Of a stretch of DNA of 57,566 nucleotides, positions 7,737 to 14,887 are shown piece after piece. Made by a program: the position numbers and the translations under genes. The notes beneath the pieces are model-generated. The model did no database searches and was not told where the DNA came from. It was given only the letters and a program-made list of their open reading frames with translations. The DNA is taken from positions 1 to 57,566 of the forward strand of contig VAZG01000182.1 in assembly GCA_005885285.1 (NCBI GenBank). The letters run 5' to 3'. This DNA comes from Alphaproteobacteria bacterium. Its GTDB lineage: Bacteria; Pseudomonadota; Alphaproteobacteria; Rhizobiales; Xanthobacteraceae. How positions within the stretch are numbered: the first letter of the stretch is position 1; each line of letters begins with the position of its first letter.

Positions 7737-7976
7737 ATGTGGAGTCCCTGGCAGGTTCATCTTGACTCTTATGGAGAGGCCCCGCAGCGAAGGCTGCGCT
7801 TATTGGCCGGCGATAGCGAGACAAATCTCGCGCTCGGGCTAGTCCACTACGTGTTTGTGCACGTCTCGGCCGTCGAAAGAGCCGGCCTGAGCACCCTCAA
7901 CGAGGGTGCCAAGGTGAGCTACGAGGAGAAAGAGAACCGGGGCAAAACGTCCGCGGAAAATCTAAGATTCGGCTAA
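7737..7976 (+). pseudogene. Cold-shock protein remnant (C-terminal half)
   Basis: The last ~40 residues, VFVHVSAVERAGLSTLNEGA then KVSYEEKENRGKTSAENLRFG, match the second half of CspA-type RNA chaperones, including the RNP2-like VFVH motif. The expected N-terminal half with the KGFGF RNP1 motif is missing and replaced by unrelated residues in the same open frame. A 3' terminator hairpin (7998-8022) is retained. Most likely a 5'-deleted csp gene; any short product would lack half of the beta-barrel. Confidence 0.7.
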
Positions 7977-7997
7977 ACCGCTTCTTTGCACCAAGCG

Positions 7998-8022
7998 CCG
8001 CCGGTTAGCCGGCGGGCTTTTT
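7998..8022 (+). terminator. Intrinsic terminator after the csp remnant
   Basis: Perfect 7-bp stem CCGCCGG / CCGGCGG with a TTAG loop, followed by GCTTTTT. It sits 22 bases after the stop of the cold-shock remnant. Confidence 0.7.
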
Positions 8023-8084
8023 CCGCTCAAGGTGAGTTGATTCTGCTAGCATGCGGCACGCCACCCGCTGGGCGGGGTTCTTTT

Positions 8085-8330
8085 ATGGATCAATTTATTT
8101 TTGAACCAATCGGGGTTAACTCGAATGCTCCAGGAGGCGCCTGCATTCTGCGGACGTTTGACGATGTAGGGGCTTTCATCCTCAACAACGTGGACACCAA
8201 AAACCGCCGGTCGGGACATTGGCAAGCTGTTCTGCAGGATCTGACGCAAGCCCGTTTCGGGGCGAGAAGGGCGGAAGTTCACGGTGCCATGCGCCACGCG
8301 CTGTTCGTGGAAGGTTGGCTAGCTAGTTAG
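8085..8330 (+). CDS. DUF982-type small protein
   Basis: An 81-aa protein from ATG 8085 (MDQFIFEPIGVNSNAPGGA). It has the DUF982 pattern: an N-terminal strand, ILRTFDDVGAFILN, a central basic RRSGHWQAVLQDLTQAR helix and a closing AMRHALFVEGWLA helix. This family is abundant in rhizobia and of unknown function. A longer frame extends upstream, but homology starts at this Met. The ribosome site (GGCGGGG) is weak. Confidence 0.7.
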   Translation: MDQFIFEPIGVNSNAPGGACILRTFDDVGAFILNNVDTKNRRSGHWQAVLQDLTQARFGARRAEVHGAMRHALFVEGWLAS

Positions 8331-8541
8331 AAGGGTCCCGTGGTGCGCCGGCGGGTTTTCTTAAGGCAGCCGTCGCAAACGGCTTAGGCCCACGGTCTCA
8401 CTCTTTGCCTGCGCGGCCGGGATGACAGAAAACGTCGCCGATCTTTTCTCGATATAGACTTGGCTCATGCCCATCATCACCGCAGCAAGGTGATCACCGT
8501 GGGATGCGACGCGGACGCAGCGCTCACGCGGCAATTCCCGC

Positions 8542-8907
8542 TTACCAATAGCCCCAAGGTCTGTGGAAGCGAGCGGCCCCGGGTTCCTGGATGGCTTGCC
8601 AAGGACCGTAATCGTAATAGGGGCTATAGCCGACGTATGCCGGATAGTAGCTGTAGCCAGGATCGTAATAGGGACCATCATAGCCATAGGCGCTACTCGC
8701 GATCGCGCCACCGATTACGGCGCCAGCCAACGCGCCCGCTCCCAAGCCCCAGCCTCCGAAACCTCTATGGCCCCAGCCGCCTCCGTGCCAACCACCGCCG
8801 CCAAAGCCGTGGCCGCCAAAGCCGCCAAAGCCACGCGCCGAGGCGCCGGTCGGCGACAGGCCAATTAAGACAACTGCCAACAGAGCTATCACCGTTTTTC
8901 GCAACAT
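8542..8907 (-). CDS. Exported glycine/tyrosine-rich protein
   Basis: A 121-aa precursor from ATG 8907. It has a signal peptide MLRKTVIALLAVVLIGLSPT with cleavage near GASA, a Gly/His/Trp repeat region (GFGGFGGHGFGGGGWHGG), a short hydrophobic stretch (GAGALAGAVIGGAIA), and a Tyr/Pro-rich tail. GGAG lies eight bases upstream of ATG. Such proteins are common in Bradyrhizobium-type envelopes; the middle hydrophobic part resembles glycine-zipper segments. Function unknown. Confidence 0.75.
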   Translation of the reverse strand: MLRKTVIALLAVVLIGLSPTGASARGFGGFGGHGFGGGGWHGGGWGHRGFGGWGLGAGALAGAVIGGAIASSAYGYDGPYYDPGYSYYPAYVGYSPYYDYGPWQAIQEPGAARFHRPWGYW

Positions 8908-9067
8908 CGTCGTAACTCCGCACAATAGGTCGCTCCCAGCATTATGACTCCCGTCGTGCGAGATAGTTTCAAGTATCGGAATGGCTCGGCCGTCCGCCTC
9001 CTTGATCAGCGCGGCATCGGCGCGGGCCTCGACCTCAATGTCGCGCGGCAGCGAGGCGGTAGCGCTC

Positions 9068-9138
9068 AACGGCTGAGCAAATTCCAAATGCTCGCCAGCG
9101 TCCACGATCATCGTCGTGATCACGCGGCGACCGATGCG
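9068..9138 (-). repeat. Copy 4 of dispersed small-ORF repeat, degenerate
   Basis: The minus strand has AACCGCATCGGTCGCCGCG, then GATCGTGG and GCATTTGGAATTTGCTC, aligning with copies at 4444 and 12041 but about five bases shorter in the middle. The hydrophobic peptide frame is lost. It begins directly after the stop of the DNA-ligase remnant. Confidence 0.6.
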
Positions 9139-9140
9139 GT

Positions 9141-9595
9141 TTAGGTATTGCACGTCGATTCTTGCGCGAAGGCTTCTTTCACGCGGTCTATCGCCGAATG
9201 GTTCCGGTTTTTCACCTTGACCCAGTCCGGCGACCGACCGGATCGATCTCGCCGCTTCGACACATGCCTTCGAGCCCCATTCTGCACGCGGCTTCGAACA
9301 GCTCGGGTCGGATCTCGCCTTGCTCAAATGGTGCGATGAAAATGCCGTCCAGTCGACGAGCCAGGAGCCGCGCGAGGTTGGTTTTGCGCATCGAGAGCGG
9401 CAGGCTGCGTAGGTCCTCGCCGTCGAGCGCCAGGACGTGCCTTCGCGGCGGTCGGGATGCAAAAATCAAACGCCTTAAACATGGCGGTAAGATAGGAAAC
9501 CGGGTTGGCCCGTCAACGGACCTTGCGGCTGCCGCTGTGGGTTCGACGAACTCCCCGATGATGTTGGTAGGCTCGCGCATCTGCGGAGATGCCAC
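9141..9595 (-). pseudogene. ATP-dependent DNA ligase fragment, frameshifted
   Basis: The minus strand contains HVLALDGEDLRSLPLSMRKT then NLARLL and LFEAACRMGLEGM, as in the adenylation domain of LigD/LigB-type ATP-dependent ligases (FDLLxLdGeDLR.LPL..RK...L.rLl ... H...GLEGiV). After a frameshift near 9235 the frame RSPDWVKVKNRNHSAIDRV continues to a TAA at 9141; WVKVKN is the ligase motif V region. The catalytic KxDG lysine motif and everything before it are absent. A decayed remnant. Confidence 0.7.
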
Positions 9596-9849
9596 GCGCA
9601 GATATCCCTTCTCGCAAAAGTCCTAGGAGGCAGAAGCCGATAGCGGTTCAGTTCCAGTGTTCACAATGTCGTGAGCGTGGTCTTGGCCGAACATAAAGTG
9701 TGCGGTTTTTGCATCCTATAAAGTGTTCGGGGCCGAGCGCTAAGAAGAGAAAAAGTGCTTGCCCATGAGGGCGCAATGCAAAGCAATCAATAAAGCGGGG
9801 ACTAACCGAGTCGATTACGGGGACTGACTTTGTAACCAACGGAGTACTA

Positions 9850-10323
9850 ATGATGGATAAGTCAATAGCGGGACAAGTCTCCAACATTGCCGATCTGGAA
9901 AAGGAGATTGAGGCAGAAGTCTGGAACAGTCCGCCAATCCGCGGTCAACGTTCTGTCGATTTCGTGCCGCCAAGGGTGCGCGCGCCGACTACCGCGATAC
10001 CCGATTATGTCGAGCACCGGGAGGGAGCTACGGAAGTCGGCAAGCTGTCGGCGGAAGCCGTTGTCCGCGAATACGAAGCGGCGGCGAAAGAGATCGAGGG
10101 GATGGGCGCAGAGCTGATGGAGCGCGTTAAGCAATGCGAGGCAATGACTCAGGATGCGCTCGCCGTTAACGAGGAGATGAAGGAAACTGCAGCGCGCTAT
10201 CGCGAGGAGGCCAAACGTGTTTTCCTTCAGATTGAGAACTGCACGCTGATGACGGCCGAGGTTCGAAAGACCTGCACCGAGCTGAAGGAAAAGCTCGCCG
10301 CTCCGGCAGTGGCCCCAACATGA
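9850..10323 (+). CDS. Coiled-coil hypothetical protein
   Basis: A 157-aa soluble protein (MMDKSIAGQVSNIADLEKEI) with GGAG five bases before ATG 9850. Residues ~1-60 are acidic, with a proline-containing linker (RSVDFVPPRVRAPTTAIPDY). Residues ~65-150 are a long heptad-like helix rich in Glu, Ala and Lys (AEAVVREYEAAAKEIEGMG, ALAVNEEMKETAARYREEAK). No known domain. Similar proteins occur in rhizobial accessory regions. Intact and well expressed by appearance. Confidence 0.7.
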   Translation: MMDKSIAGQVSNIADLEKEIEAEVWNSPPIRGQRSVDFVPPRVRAPTTAIPDYVEHREGATEVGKLSAEAVVREYEAAAKEIEGMGAELMERVKQCEAMTQDALAVNEEMKETAARYREEAKRVFLQIENCTLMTAEVRKTCTELKEKLAAPAVAPT

Positions 10324-10462
10324 TTTATGACCCCGTCGTCGCGCGGCGGATCCCTTTGCCATCGCCCTAATTGTGATTGGTGGTCTGACATAGAGGCCTT
10401 CGAGTCTGGCGCTGGTGCAGCGTCGGGTCCAAATTTTTGCGCTTGCGTTGCCGCACTCCAGC

Positions 10463-10675
10463 TCAACCGGCAGCCCGTTCGACATTCAGGTCGAGATCGA
10501 CAAGCCAAAGCGAGCCGATCAGAAGGCCAACGGGACGGTCCGTTTCAGTCTGCTCGCACCACCGCCTCACGGTTTCGTTGGTGACATCGGCTATTTTAGC
10601 GGCTTGAGATAAGATCAACACCTCGCCGCGCCGGAATTTGGTCCATCCATCCGCGTTGCGGCGGCTTCCATCCAG
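10463..10675 (-). pseudogene. Excisionase-like HTH protein remnant
   Basis: The minus-strand frame ending at TGA 10463 reads RRGEVLILSQAAKIADVTNE then TVRRWCEQTETDRPVGLLIG and SLWLVDLD. This matches small MerR/excisionase-type helix-turn-helix proteins (l..eAA...gvs..TVrrWi..g.lp...iG..W.i). There is no proper start codon in frame, and a second frame continues beyond the TGA, so the gene looks decayed. Excisionase-like proteins fit an integrated-element origin for this region. Confidence 0.5.
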
Positions 10676-10977
10676 GCTCGACGGCGATTGGGGCGAGCTG
10701 AGCGGCGAGGGCGGGCGGGATCAGTCATCTGCGCAGCCGCTCGCGAATTTGGCTCGCCGGCATTATCCAGCCAATTTGGATGTTGGTCCGAGACTCAATC
10801 GCGTACGGGCCAGCTGACTCTTGGCCGCGGCCCGCCTGATCAACGCCATCGATCGGAACGAAGCGCAATCGGCGGCGGTCAAGTTCTTCGCGCAGCCATT
10901 CAACGCCGTATTGGCACCGCGATGCACGCAGAGCGTGCGGGAACGCGAACGTTAGACTCGCAAAGCACCCGGCGCCG
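10676..10977. other. Stretch with no recognisable gene
   Basis: About 300 bases; frames are open but show no domain, ribosome site or family resemblance. Confidence 0.5.
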
Positions 10978-11121
10978 ATGACGACAATTCAGGCTGTCAT
11001 TTTCGGGATCATGGCAGCGTTGGCACCGAGCATTTTGCTCGCGCTTCTTCTTTGGTGGGACGAAATCGCACTTACCGAGGACAACAAGGCCGACTTGCCC
11101 GGAAGCGGCTTTGCAGACTGA
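10978..11121 (+). CDS. Small single-helix membrane protein (47 aa)
   Basis: ATG 10978 to TGA 11119 encodes MTTIQAVIFGIMAALAPSIL then LALLLWWDEIALTEDNKADL. One membrane helix at ~5-28 is followed by an acidic cytoplasmic-type tail. It resembles short rhizobial membrane proteins that start MTxIQAxxFG and have APS in the helix. The ribosome site is weak. Function unknown. Confidence 0.6.
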   Translation: MTTIQAVIFGIMAALAPSILLALLLWWDEIALTEDNKADLPGSGFAD

Positions 11122-11232
11122 GATAGTTGCCGAAATTCATCAGGCAGGCGGAAACCTTCCGCAGCTCGACGAATCATTTTGACTGTGCATGGCGCGCGCC
11201 CCTTCATGGAGGGATTAGGCGAGGTACCGACC

Positions 11233-11325
11233 GTGCTTACAGTTATGACAGGAATTTTTATCGTTCTGAGTATTGGTATTTTAGTAGCTCATGCTCTGGA
11301 GGCCTTCCACATTCTCGGAAGCTAA
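11233..11325 (+). CDS. Tiny single-helix membrane protein
   Basis: GTG 11233, with GAGG eight bases upstream, to TAA 11323 gives 30 residues: MLTVMTGIFIVLSIGILVAH then ALEAFHILGS. This is essentially one membrane helix with a short tail. An upstream ATG at 11206 would add nine residues but has no ribosome site. Next in a row of three tiny genes (10978, 11233, 11368). Confidence 0.45.
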   Translation: MLTVMTGIFIVLSIGILVAHALEAFHILGS

Positions 11326-11367
11326 CAATCGCAGTAGCGCACCTCGCCCAAACCGAGGGAACCCACT

Positions 11368-11529
11368 ATGCCTGCACTGATTGATTTGTGGCTGATGCCA
11401 GCCCGTCTTTGGCTCGATGTCGTCGCCCCGCTTAAGCTCGCTCCCGTCGCTACTGATTTGGTCCCGCTTGCTAAGGCGCGGTACATCCGGCGGAGGCACA
11501 AGGTGCTAAGGTCGAAGCGCGGCGACTGA
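11368..11529 (+). CDS. Small hypothetical protein (53 aa)
   Basis: ATG 11368 with GAGGGA seven bases upstream. The product starts MPALIDLWLMPARLWLDVVA, an amphipathic or membrane-surface helix, and ends in a basic segment (KARYIRRRHKVLRSKRGD). The PALxDLWLxPARLW start recurs in small rhizobial proteins. Function unknown. Confidence 0.55.
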   Translation: MPALIDLWLMPARLWLDVVAPLKLAPVATDLVPLAKARYIRRRHKVLRSKRGD

Positions 11530-11577
11530 CTCGACCTTCCGGCCGGCGCCGAGCTGTTCATGTGGCGGGCGCAGTGA

Positions 11578-11667
11578 TTACGGAATGCGGCCATCCTGCA
11601 CGGGCTCGACGGCATTGGCCAGCTCGACGAGCTTGTGCGCCGCCGCAAAGGCCCTATGCCCGCCGCC
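11578..11667 (-). pseudogene. Gene fragment (AHKLVELANAVEPVQDGRI)
   Basis: A 30-codon minus-strand frame between two stops contains AFAAAHKLVELANAVEPVQ, then DGRIP. I recognise this as the N-terminal piece of a conserved rhizobial protein that normally continues (..VEPVQDGRIYIEKIN). Here it stops at 11578. Remnant only. Confidence 0.4.
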
Positions 11668-11857
11668 TCAGTTTGCGGCCTCTTTCATTGCCCGCGTCCC
11701 TTGTTGGCCGACTTGCAACGAGCGCGGTCTGCCATTTCGATATCTGTGGCCACGCAGCAACAAGACTTTTGTTCCTGCATCGGACCTGCGCTTTTAGATT
11801 TACGGACGATTTCGCTCTCGGTACTTGAGTTTCGCACAGCGAAACGATGGAGATAAG

Positions 11858-12016
11858 ATGCGCGACTTAGAGGAAATGGCCGCCAAGCTATTGGAGACCG
11901 CTAGCAAGCTCCCGCCAGGGCCAGAGCGTCACGAATTTCTTAAGGAGATCGGGACTTTCCGCATCAAGTTGGCCGCCATCACCGCGAAGCAAGAACAGTT
12001 ACAGTCAGCCAAGTAA
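11858..12016 (+). CDS. Small helical protein, MAAKLLE family (copy 2)
   Basis: A 52-aa protein from ATG 11858 with GGAG five bases upstream: MRDLEEMAAKLLETASKLPP, then GPERHEFLKEIGTFRIKLAA. Two amphipathic helices are joined by a Pro-Gly turn. Paralogue of 7556-7729, and partly repeated again at 13748. Followed immediately by a perfect terminator hairpin. Function unknown. Confidence 0.75.
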   Translation: MRDLEEMAAKLLETASKLPPGPERHEFLKEIGTFRIKLAAITAKQEQLQSAK

Positions 12017-12017
12017 G

Positions 12018-12042
12018 GCCGCCTCAGTTGGCGGCCTCTTTC
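12018..12042 (+). terminator. Intrinsic terminator of the MAAKLLE gene
   Basis: Perfect stem GGCCGCC / GGCGGCC with loop TCAGTT, followed by TCTTTC, directly after the stop at 12016. A similar hairpin with the same loop start is at ~11662-11687. Confidence 0.75.
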
Positions 12043-12124
12043 ATGGTCTAAACAAATTCCAGATGACCGCGAGCGCCGCGATCAGCAGCATGCACATGAT
12101 GGTGCGGCGGCCGACGCCGTTCAA
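12041..12124 (-). repeat. Copy 5 of dispersed small-ORF repeat, frame intact (part of long repeat B)
   Basis: From a possible TTG at 12124 to TGA 12041 the minus strand encodes 27 residues: NGVGRRTIMCMLLIAALAVI then WNLFRP. It is a single membrane helix with a GRR charge cluster ahead of it. This copy and the one at 4444 are the two with an unbroken hydrophobic frame. An ATG lies just upstream but is out of frame by one base. Confidence 0.65.
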
Positions 12125-12137
12125 GTCATGGGATCGG

Positions 12138-12330
12138 TCAGGACGTTGCCCGGTTGCGCGCCAGCAGCGGAGACGACGTGAAGATGTTAATAAGGATCCA
12201 GGGCATTAGGAGGAAAAAGAGCATCTCAGTATCTCGCTGTGCCGGTCGCCCCATTTTCGATGGGTTATCGATACCCTACCTGAGTCGCTGCCAATCAGCA
12301 CCATGAGTGCGAATGACGCGCGGCACCGCG
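12138..12330 (-). repeat. Long repeat B: sORF1 membrane-peptide segment, frameshifted
   Basis: Near-identical to 5642-5836. From ATG 12304 the minus strand reads MVLIGSDSGRVSITHRKWGD then RHSEI. One base missing relative to repeat A shifts the frame before the hydrophobic block. ATG 12304 to TGA 12138 spans 167 bases, so restoring one base gives 56 codons. Repeat A has the opposite lesion, one extra base at its start. Confidence 0.75.
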
Positions 12331-12503
12331 GCGGGCGGCGCAGGCGCTCCGGGTGGGGTCATCATAACTGAATACATAATCCACTGATGGCTGCAGGGAA
12401 TGGACGGCTCGACGATCACCGGCCGTCAATTCAACGGGTCGGCTATTACGCGTAGTTTCCCCGCGATCGCGTCAGCAGGAGGGGCGCGTTAATTTTCTCG
12501 TCC

Positions 12504-12755
12504 TCATTTGAGGCGGCGGGAATTAGCATCTAAGGAGCGCGAACTATACCGCCAACCAACGAGAGGTGGCTTCTCCACCGTTGGCACGATCGTGACAATC
12601 CATCGTTTTGGGCTGTGGGATCGGTCTTCTTGGACGGACCGGACCATGCCGAAAAATCTTGACCCGTTCAAACTCAGCTCTGCTGCCCGCCCGTTATATT
12701 GGGCATAGCGACAGCGTCGGGCCTCACGGGAACTGCTTGTTTCGACTCGTTGCAC
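12504..12755 (-). CDS. Conserved small hypothetical protein, GTG start
   Basis: An 83-aa product from GTG 12755, with GAGG five bases upstream. After a basic start (SREARRCRYAQYNGRAAELS) comes a beta-like LNGSRFFGMVRSVQEDRSHS then RWIVTIVP, in the manner of small rhizobial proteins reading YNGRxxxxxVNG...GxVRSVxED.S..P..W.VTIVP. The C-terminus (RYSSRSLDANSRRLK) is basic. Function unknown; intact. Confidence 0.6.
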   Translation of the reverse strand: MQRVETSSSREARRCRYAQYNGRAAELSLNGSRFFGMVRSVQEDRSHSPKRWIVTIVPTVEKPPLVGWRYSSRSLDANSRRLK

Positions 12756-12797
12756 AATGACCTCGTCTGGTCATGCGCGCACGGTATCAGTCAAACG

Positions 12798-13090
12798 TTA
12801 ACTAACCTTTAACCTTATTCGTCCCTCTTCAGCTTTCGTTTTCCCCAATGATGGGGCACTGAGATCAAACTCGCGAACGTGGTGACGGTTCAACGCCCGC
12901 ATAACGCCGATCCGCGCGAACATCGTTGGCCCGCCGAGATCGGCGACCAGGATCAGGGCTTCCATGGCACTGGGCTTTCATGCTCGGCCTTCGGAAGCAT
13001 CGTGATGTAATTGCCGGCGTCCTTGAGCGTGACTAGCTGGCGACCGCCGGGCGGGATAATCGGTTCGTCAAACTTGCGCGACCATGACAC
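12798..13090 (-). pseudogene. Frameshifted conserved protein (SWSRKFDEPI family)
   Basis: From GTG 13090 the minus strand reads SWSRKFDEPIIPPGGRQLVT then LKDAGNYITMLPKAEHE and stops. The neighbouring frame resumes with MEALILVADLGGPTMFARIG then VMRALNRHHVREF to a TAA at 12798. Together they cover a ~95-aa rhizobial protein of unknown function, interrupted by an indel near 12965-12975, where a short piece after the AEHE motif is also missing. Confidence 0.65.
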
Positions 13091-13108
13091 GCTCGAAAGG
13101 CCTGCGGG

Positions 13109-13242
13109 TTAATAGACCAGCGGAAGCACTCGCTGCAAAATGGCGCCAAGGCATATCAGCACTACCAGCAATTTGAGAAGATTTGCTAGCCGACGCGCGC
13201 GAGGTCGGACAGCCGCACGTCGTGACGGTCGGTGCGATTCAC
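13109..13242 (-). pseudogene. Possible frameshifted small membrane ORF
   Basis: GTG 13242 opens NRTDRHDVRLSDLARVG followed by a stop. The adjacent frame gives LANLLKLLVVLICLGAILQR then VLPLVY and a TAA at 13109. A single indel would join a polar N-terminus to one membrane helix (~43 aa). No recognised family. Confidence 0.3.
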
Positions 13243-13316
13243 TAAATTAGTTCGGCTCTCTACCTGGGCTATCGATCCATCCCTTAGTCAGGATCGTAAG
13301 AGTGCCCCCGCGTCCG

Positions 13317-13472
13317 TTATCTCGGTAACCGCGACTCGATGACGGTCGGGACTTGATATTGCTTCTCCGACGGCATCCACAGGTTCGGCACGGAAACGGG
13401 GATCGTATCATTGGCGGTCGTCGAAAATGCGGTTTCGATTTGAGAGCCTTTGACGCGGACCTTCCCATCCAG
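13317..13472 (-). CDS. Conserved small protein fragment (VPNLWMPSEKQYQVPTVIES)
   Basis: The minus-strand frame ending in TAA 13317 reads LDGKVRVKGSQIETAFSTTA, then VPNLWMPSEKQYQVPTVIES and RLPR. The conserved look suggests a real coding origin. No ATG/GTG/TTG is available at the N-terminus. A CTG at 13472 has GGAG five bases upstream and could serve, otherwise this is a 5'-truncated remnant. Function unknown. Confidence 0.4.
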   Translation of the reverse strand: MDGKVRVKGSQIETAFSTTANDTIPVSVPNLWMPSEKQYQVPTVIESRLPR

Positions 13473-13709
13473 AATCGCTCCGCTGCCCGTGCAGCGGGAC
13501 GAACATGAACCTCAAGTTGAAGCCGAAGATGATAGTAGCGATCCGGAAGAGTACTTTTCCAGCTTGAGTGTTTCTTCGTCAATTGATGCGGACGAGGGTC
13601 CTGAACGGCTACATCGCCTTCGAAGGGTGGCGCTCTATGAGCCTTCAGAAGGCAACCGTTCGAGACCGAAGCTCTTAAACACCTCGGCGCAGTTCGCCCC
13701 CAGATTTTG
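13473..13709. other. Stretch with no recognisable gene
   Basis: No supported gene. Short frames on both strands lack family resemblance. Confidence 0.4.
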
Positions 13710-13740
13710 CCCGGACTGATCGTCCGGGAGGGCCTGTTTT
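13710..13740 (+). terminator. Intrinsic-terminator-like hairpin
   Basis: Perfect stem CCCGGAC / GTCCGGG, loop TGATC, followed by AGGGCCTGTTTT. No intact gene ends just upstream. Confidence 0.45.
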
Positions 13741-13747
13741 TCATTTG

Positions 13748-13785
13748 GAAATGGCCGCCAAGCTATTGAAGTTGCTAGAGGGCGT
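13748..13785 (+). repeat. Partial third copy of the MAAKLLE gene
   Basis: GAAATGGCCGCCAAGCTATT is identical to the start of the motif in 11858-12016. The match then fades (EMAAKLLKLLEG). A truncated duplicate, ending some 50 bp before the tRNA fragment. Confidence 0.55.
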
Positions 13786-13834
13786 TTTATCCATTTTTTC
13801 CAAATTGCCGTTGAAATCGTTGAATAATCAAGCT

Positions 13835-13881
13835 GATTTTGATTCCGCCATTCGGAGGTTCGATCCCTCCCGCCCCAGCCA
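13835..13881 (+). other. 3' half of a tRNA-Gln(TTG) gene: probable island attachment-site remnant
   Basis: The 47 bases contain the anticodon-loop end TTTTGATT and the 3' anticodon stem TCCGC. They continue with a T-arm GGAGG-TTCGATC-CCTCC (13854-13870), the acceptor strand CGCCCCA (13871-13877), G and CCA. The acceptor strand would pair with TGGGGCG, the usual tRNA-Gln 5' end, which is absent upstream. It is therefore a fragment from the anticodon loop to the 3' end, exactly the part duplicated when tyrosine integrases insert into tRNA genes. No integrase lies in the window. Confidence 0.6.
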
Positions 13882-14353
13882 GTCAGCAGAGGGGACGCGT
13901 GAAGCGTCTCGTGAAACACGAAGCCGCTCGTCAAACAAAGAGACCGCCCGAAGGCGGCCTCTCTGTAGCGCTGATTGAAATTGAAATCAGGCTACGCCCC
14001 GCCCGCCGATCAGTTTCACCAAGACACCTCATAAAAGGCCGCTGGTAATATGACTAGCGGCCGGCCCGGCTCAAAATGCAAACGGAATAAAACATTTCCT
14101 CGGCCCCGGGATGATCTGATCCTACGAGCGAGTGGCGACATTGTGGAGTCATAAATCCGGTTCGACGAACGGAACCGTGGAGGCGTTGCCCGCGCGACAC
14201 AGCCATGACCATCCACGCACGTTTCAGGATGCGCCCAGACGTTGCGCTTCTGCCTGCTTCATGCGGCGCGGAGCCATCGAACATTGCGATTTCAAACGCG
14301 GGAGCGTTCAAACAAGAGACGAAACATCTGCTCCGCGGCTCAGAAAGCAGGGT
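13882..14353. other. Gene-free stretch with a terminator-like hairpin
   Basis: No supported gene. A hairpin at about 13940-13966 (GACCGCC-CGAA-GGCGG with flanking AGAG/CTCT) could terminate transcription from either side. The remainder presumably includes the promoter of the TRAP genes. Confidence 0.45.
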
Positions 14354-14887
14354 ATGTTAGTCCAGAGGGCCGAGTTGGCTGAGGGGGATGGCGATTTGAC
14401 GATCTTGTTGCGCGGCCTCGATCGCCTGATCGGCCGCGCGGTGGCTGCCGCCAAGTGGCTCGCATTGCCTTTGATCACGCTTCTGTTCCTGCAATGGCCG
14501 CTGCGCGATCTGTTTCGCGGTTACTCGCGGGAAGCCAACGATCTGGGGCAGGTGGCTTTTGCGTTCTTCGTTGCGTTAAGCGTAACGGCGGCGACGCGAG
14601 CGCGAACGCACCTCGCCGCCGATCTCTTGGCCCGGCAATACTCCGCGCGAACGCGGCGATGCCTCGATCGCCTCGGCGCTGCCGCCGGGCTTCTGCCATG
14701 GGCGTTGTTTGTCCTGATCGCGAGCAAGGGCACTGTCGTCTCCAGCATTCGCGATCTCGAGTCATTTCAGGACAGCGGCAACCCAGGTTATTTCCTGATC
14801 AAGGTTGCGCTCTGGGTGATGGCGGCCGCGATCCTAGGCCAGTCGCTGGTCGATATTTTCCGCACCGGCAAGGCGGACGGCAAATGA
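14354..14887 (+). CDS. TRAP transporter small permease subunit (DctQ-like)
   Basis: Small membrane subunit of a TRAP uptake system for organic acids or related anions. The 177-aa product from ATG 14354 has about four membrane helices (e.g. WLALPLITLLFLQWPLRDLF, LGQVAFAFFVALSVTAAT, LLPWALFVLIASKG, FLIKVALWVMAAAILGQSLV) and the family's RTHLAADLL after helix 2. Homology starts around GLDRLIGRAV; a longer frame to 14132 has no support. It overlaps dctM by four bases (ATGA). No DctP binding protein is next to it, which is unusual. Confidence 0.85.
   Translation: MLVQRAELAEGDGDLTILLRGLDRLIGRAVAAAKWLALPLITLLFLQWPLRDLFRGYSREANDLGQVAFAFFVALSVTAATRARTHLAADLLARQYSARTRRCLDRLGAAAGLLPWALFVLIASKGTVVSSIRDLESFQDSGNPGYFLIKVALWVMAAAILGQSLVDIFRTGKADGK

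Noticed and set aside
8944..9462. Extended minus-strand frame running from the ligase remnant into the glycine-rich protein
   Set aside because: It joins unrelated pieces; the exported protein has its own ATG, signal peptide and ribosome site at 8907.
2483..12330. Reading the small-ORF repeats as a CRISPR array or REP elements
   Set aside because: Copies are kilobases apart with no regular spacing, and their similarity follows a coding frame rather than a simple hairpin.
5642..12330. Calling sORF1/sORF2 a type I toxin-antitoxin system
   Set aside because: Peptides are small and hydrophobic, but no antisense RNA promoter or known toxin family was recognised; left as an open question.
13527..13669. 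Short plus-strand frame with RVLNGYIAFEGWRSMSL
   Set aside because: About 30 codons with no ribosome site and no recognised family; too weak to list as a gene.
13805..13881. A complete tRNA-Gln gene
   Set aside because: No 5' acceptor strand, D-arm or full anticodon stem is present upstream of the 3' half.
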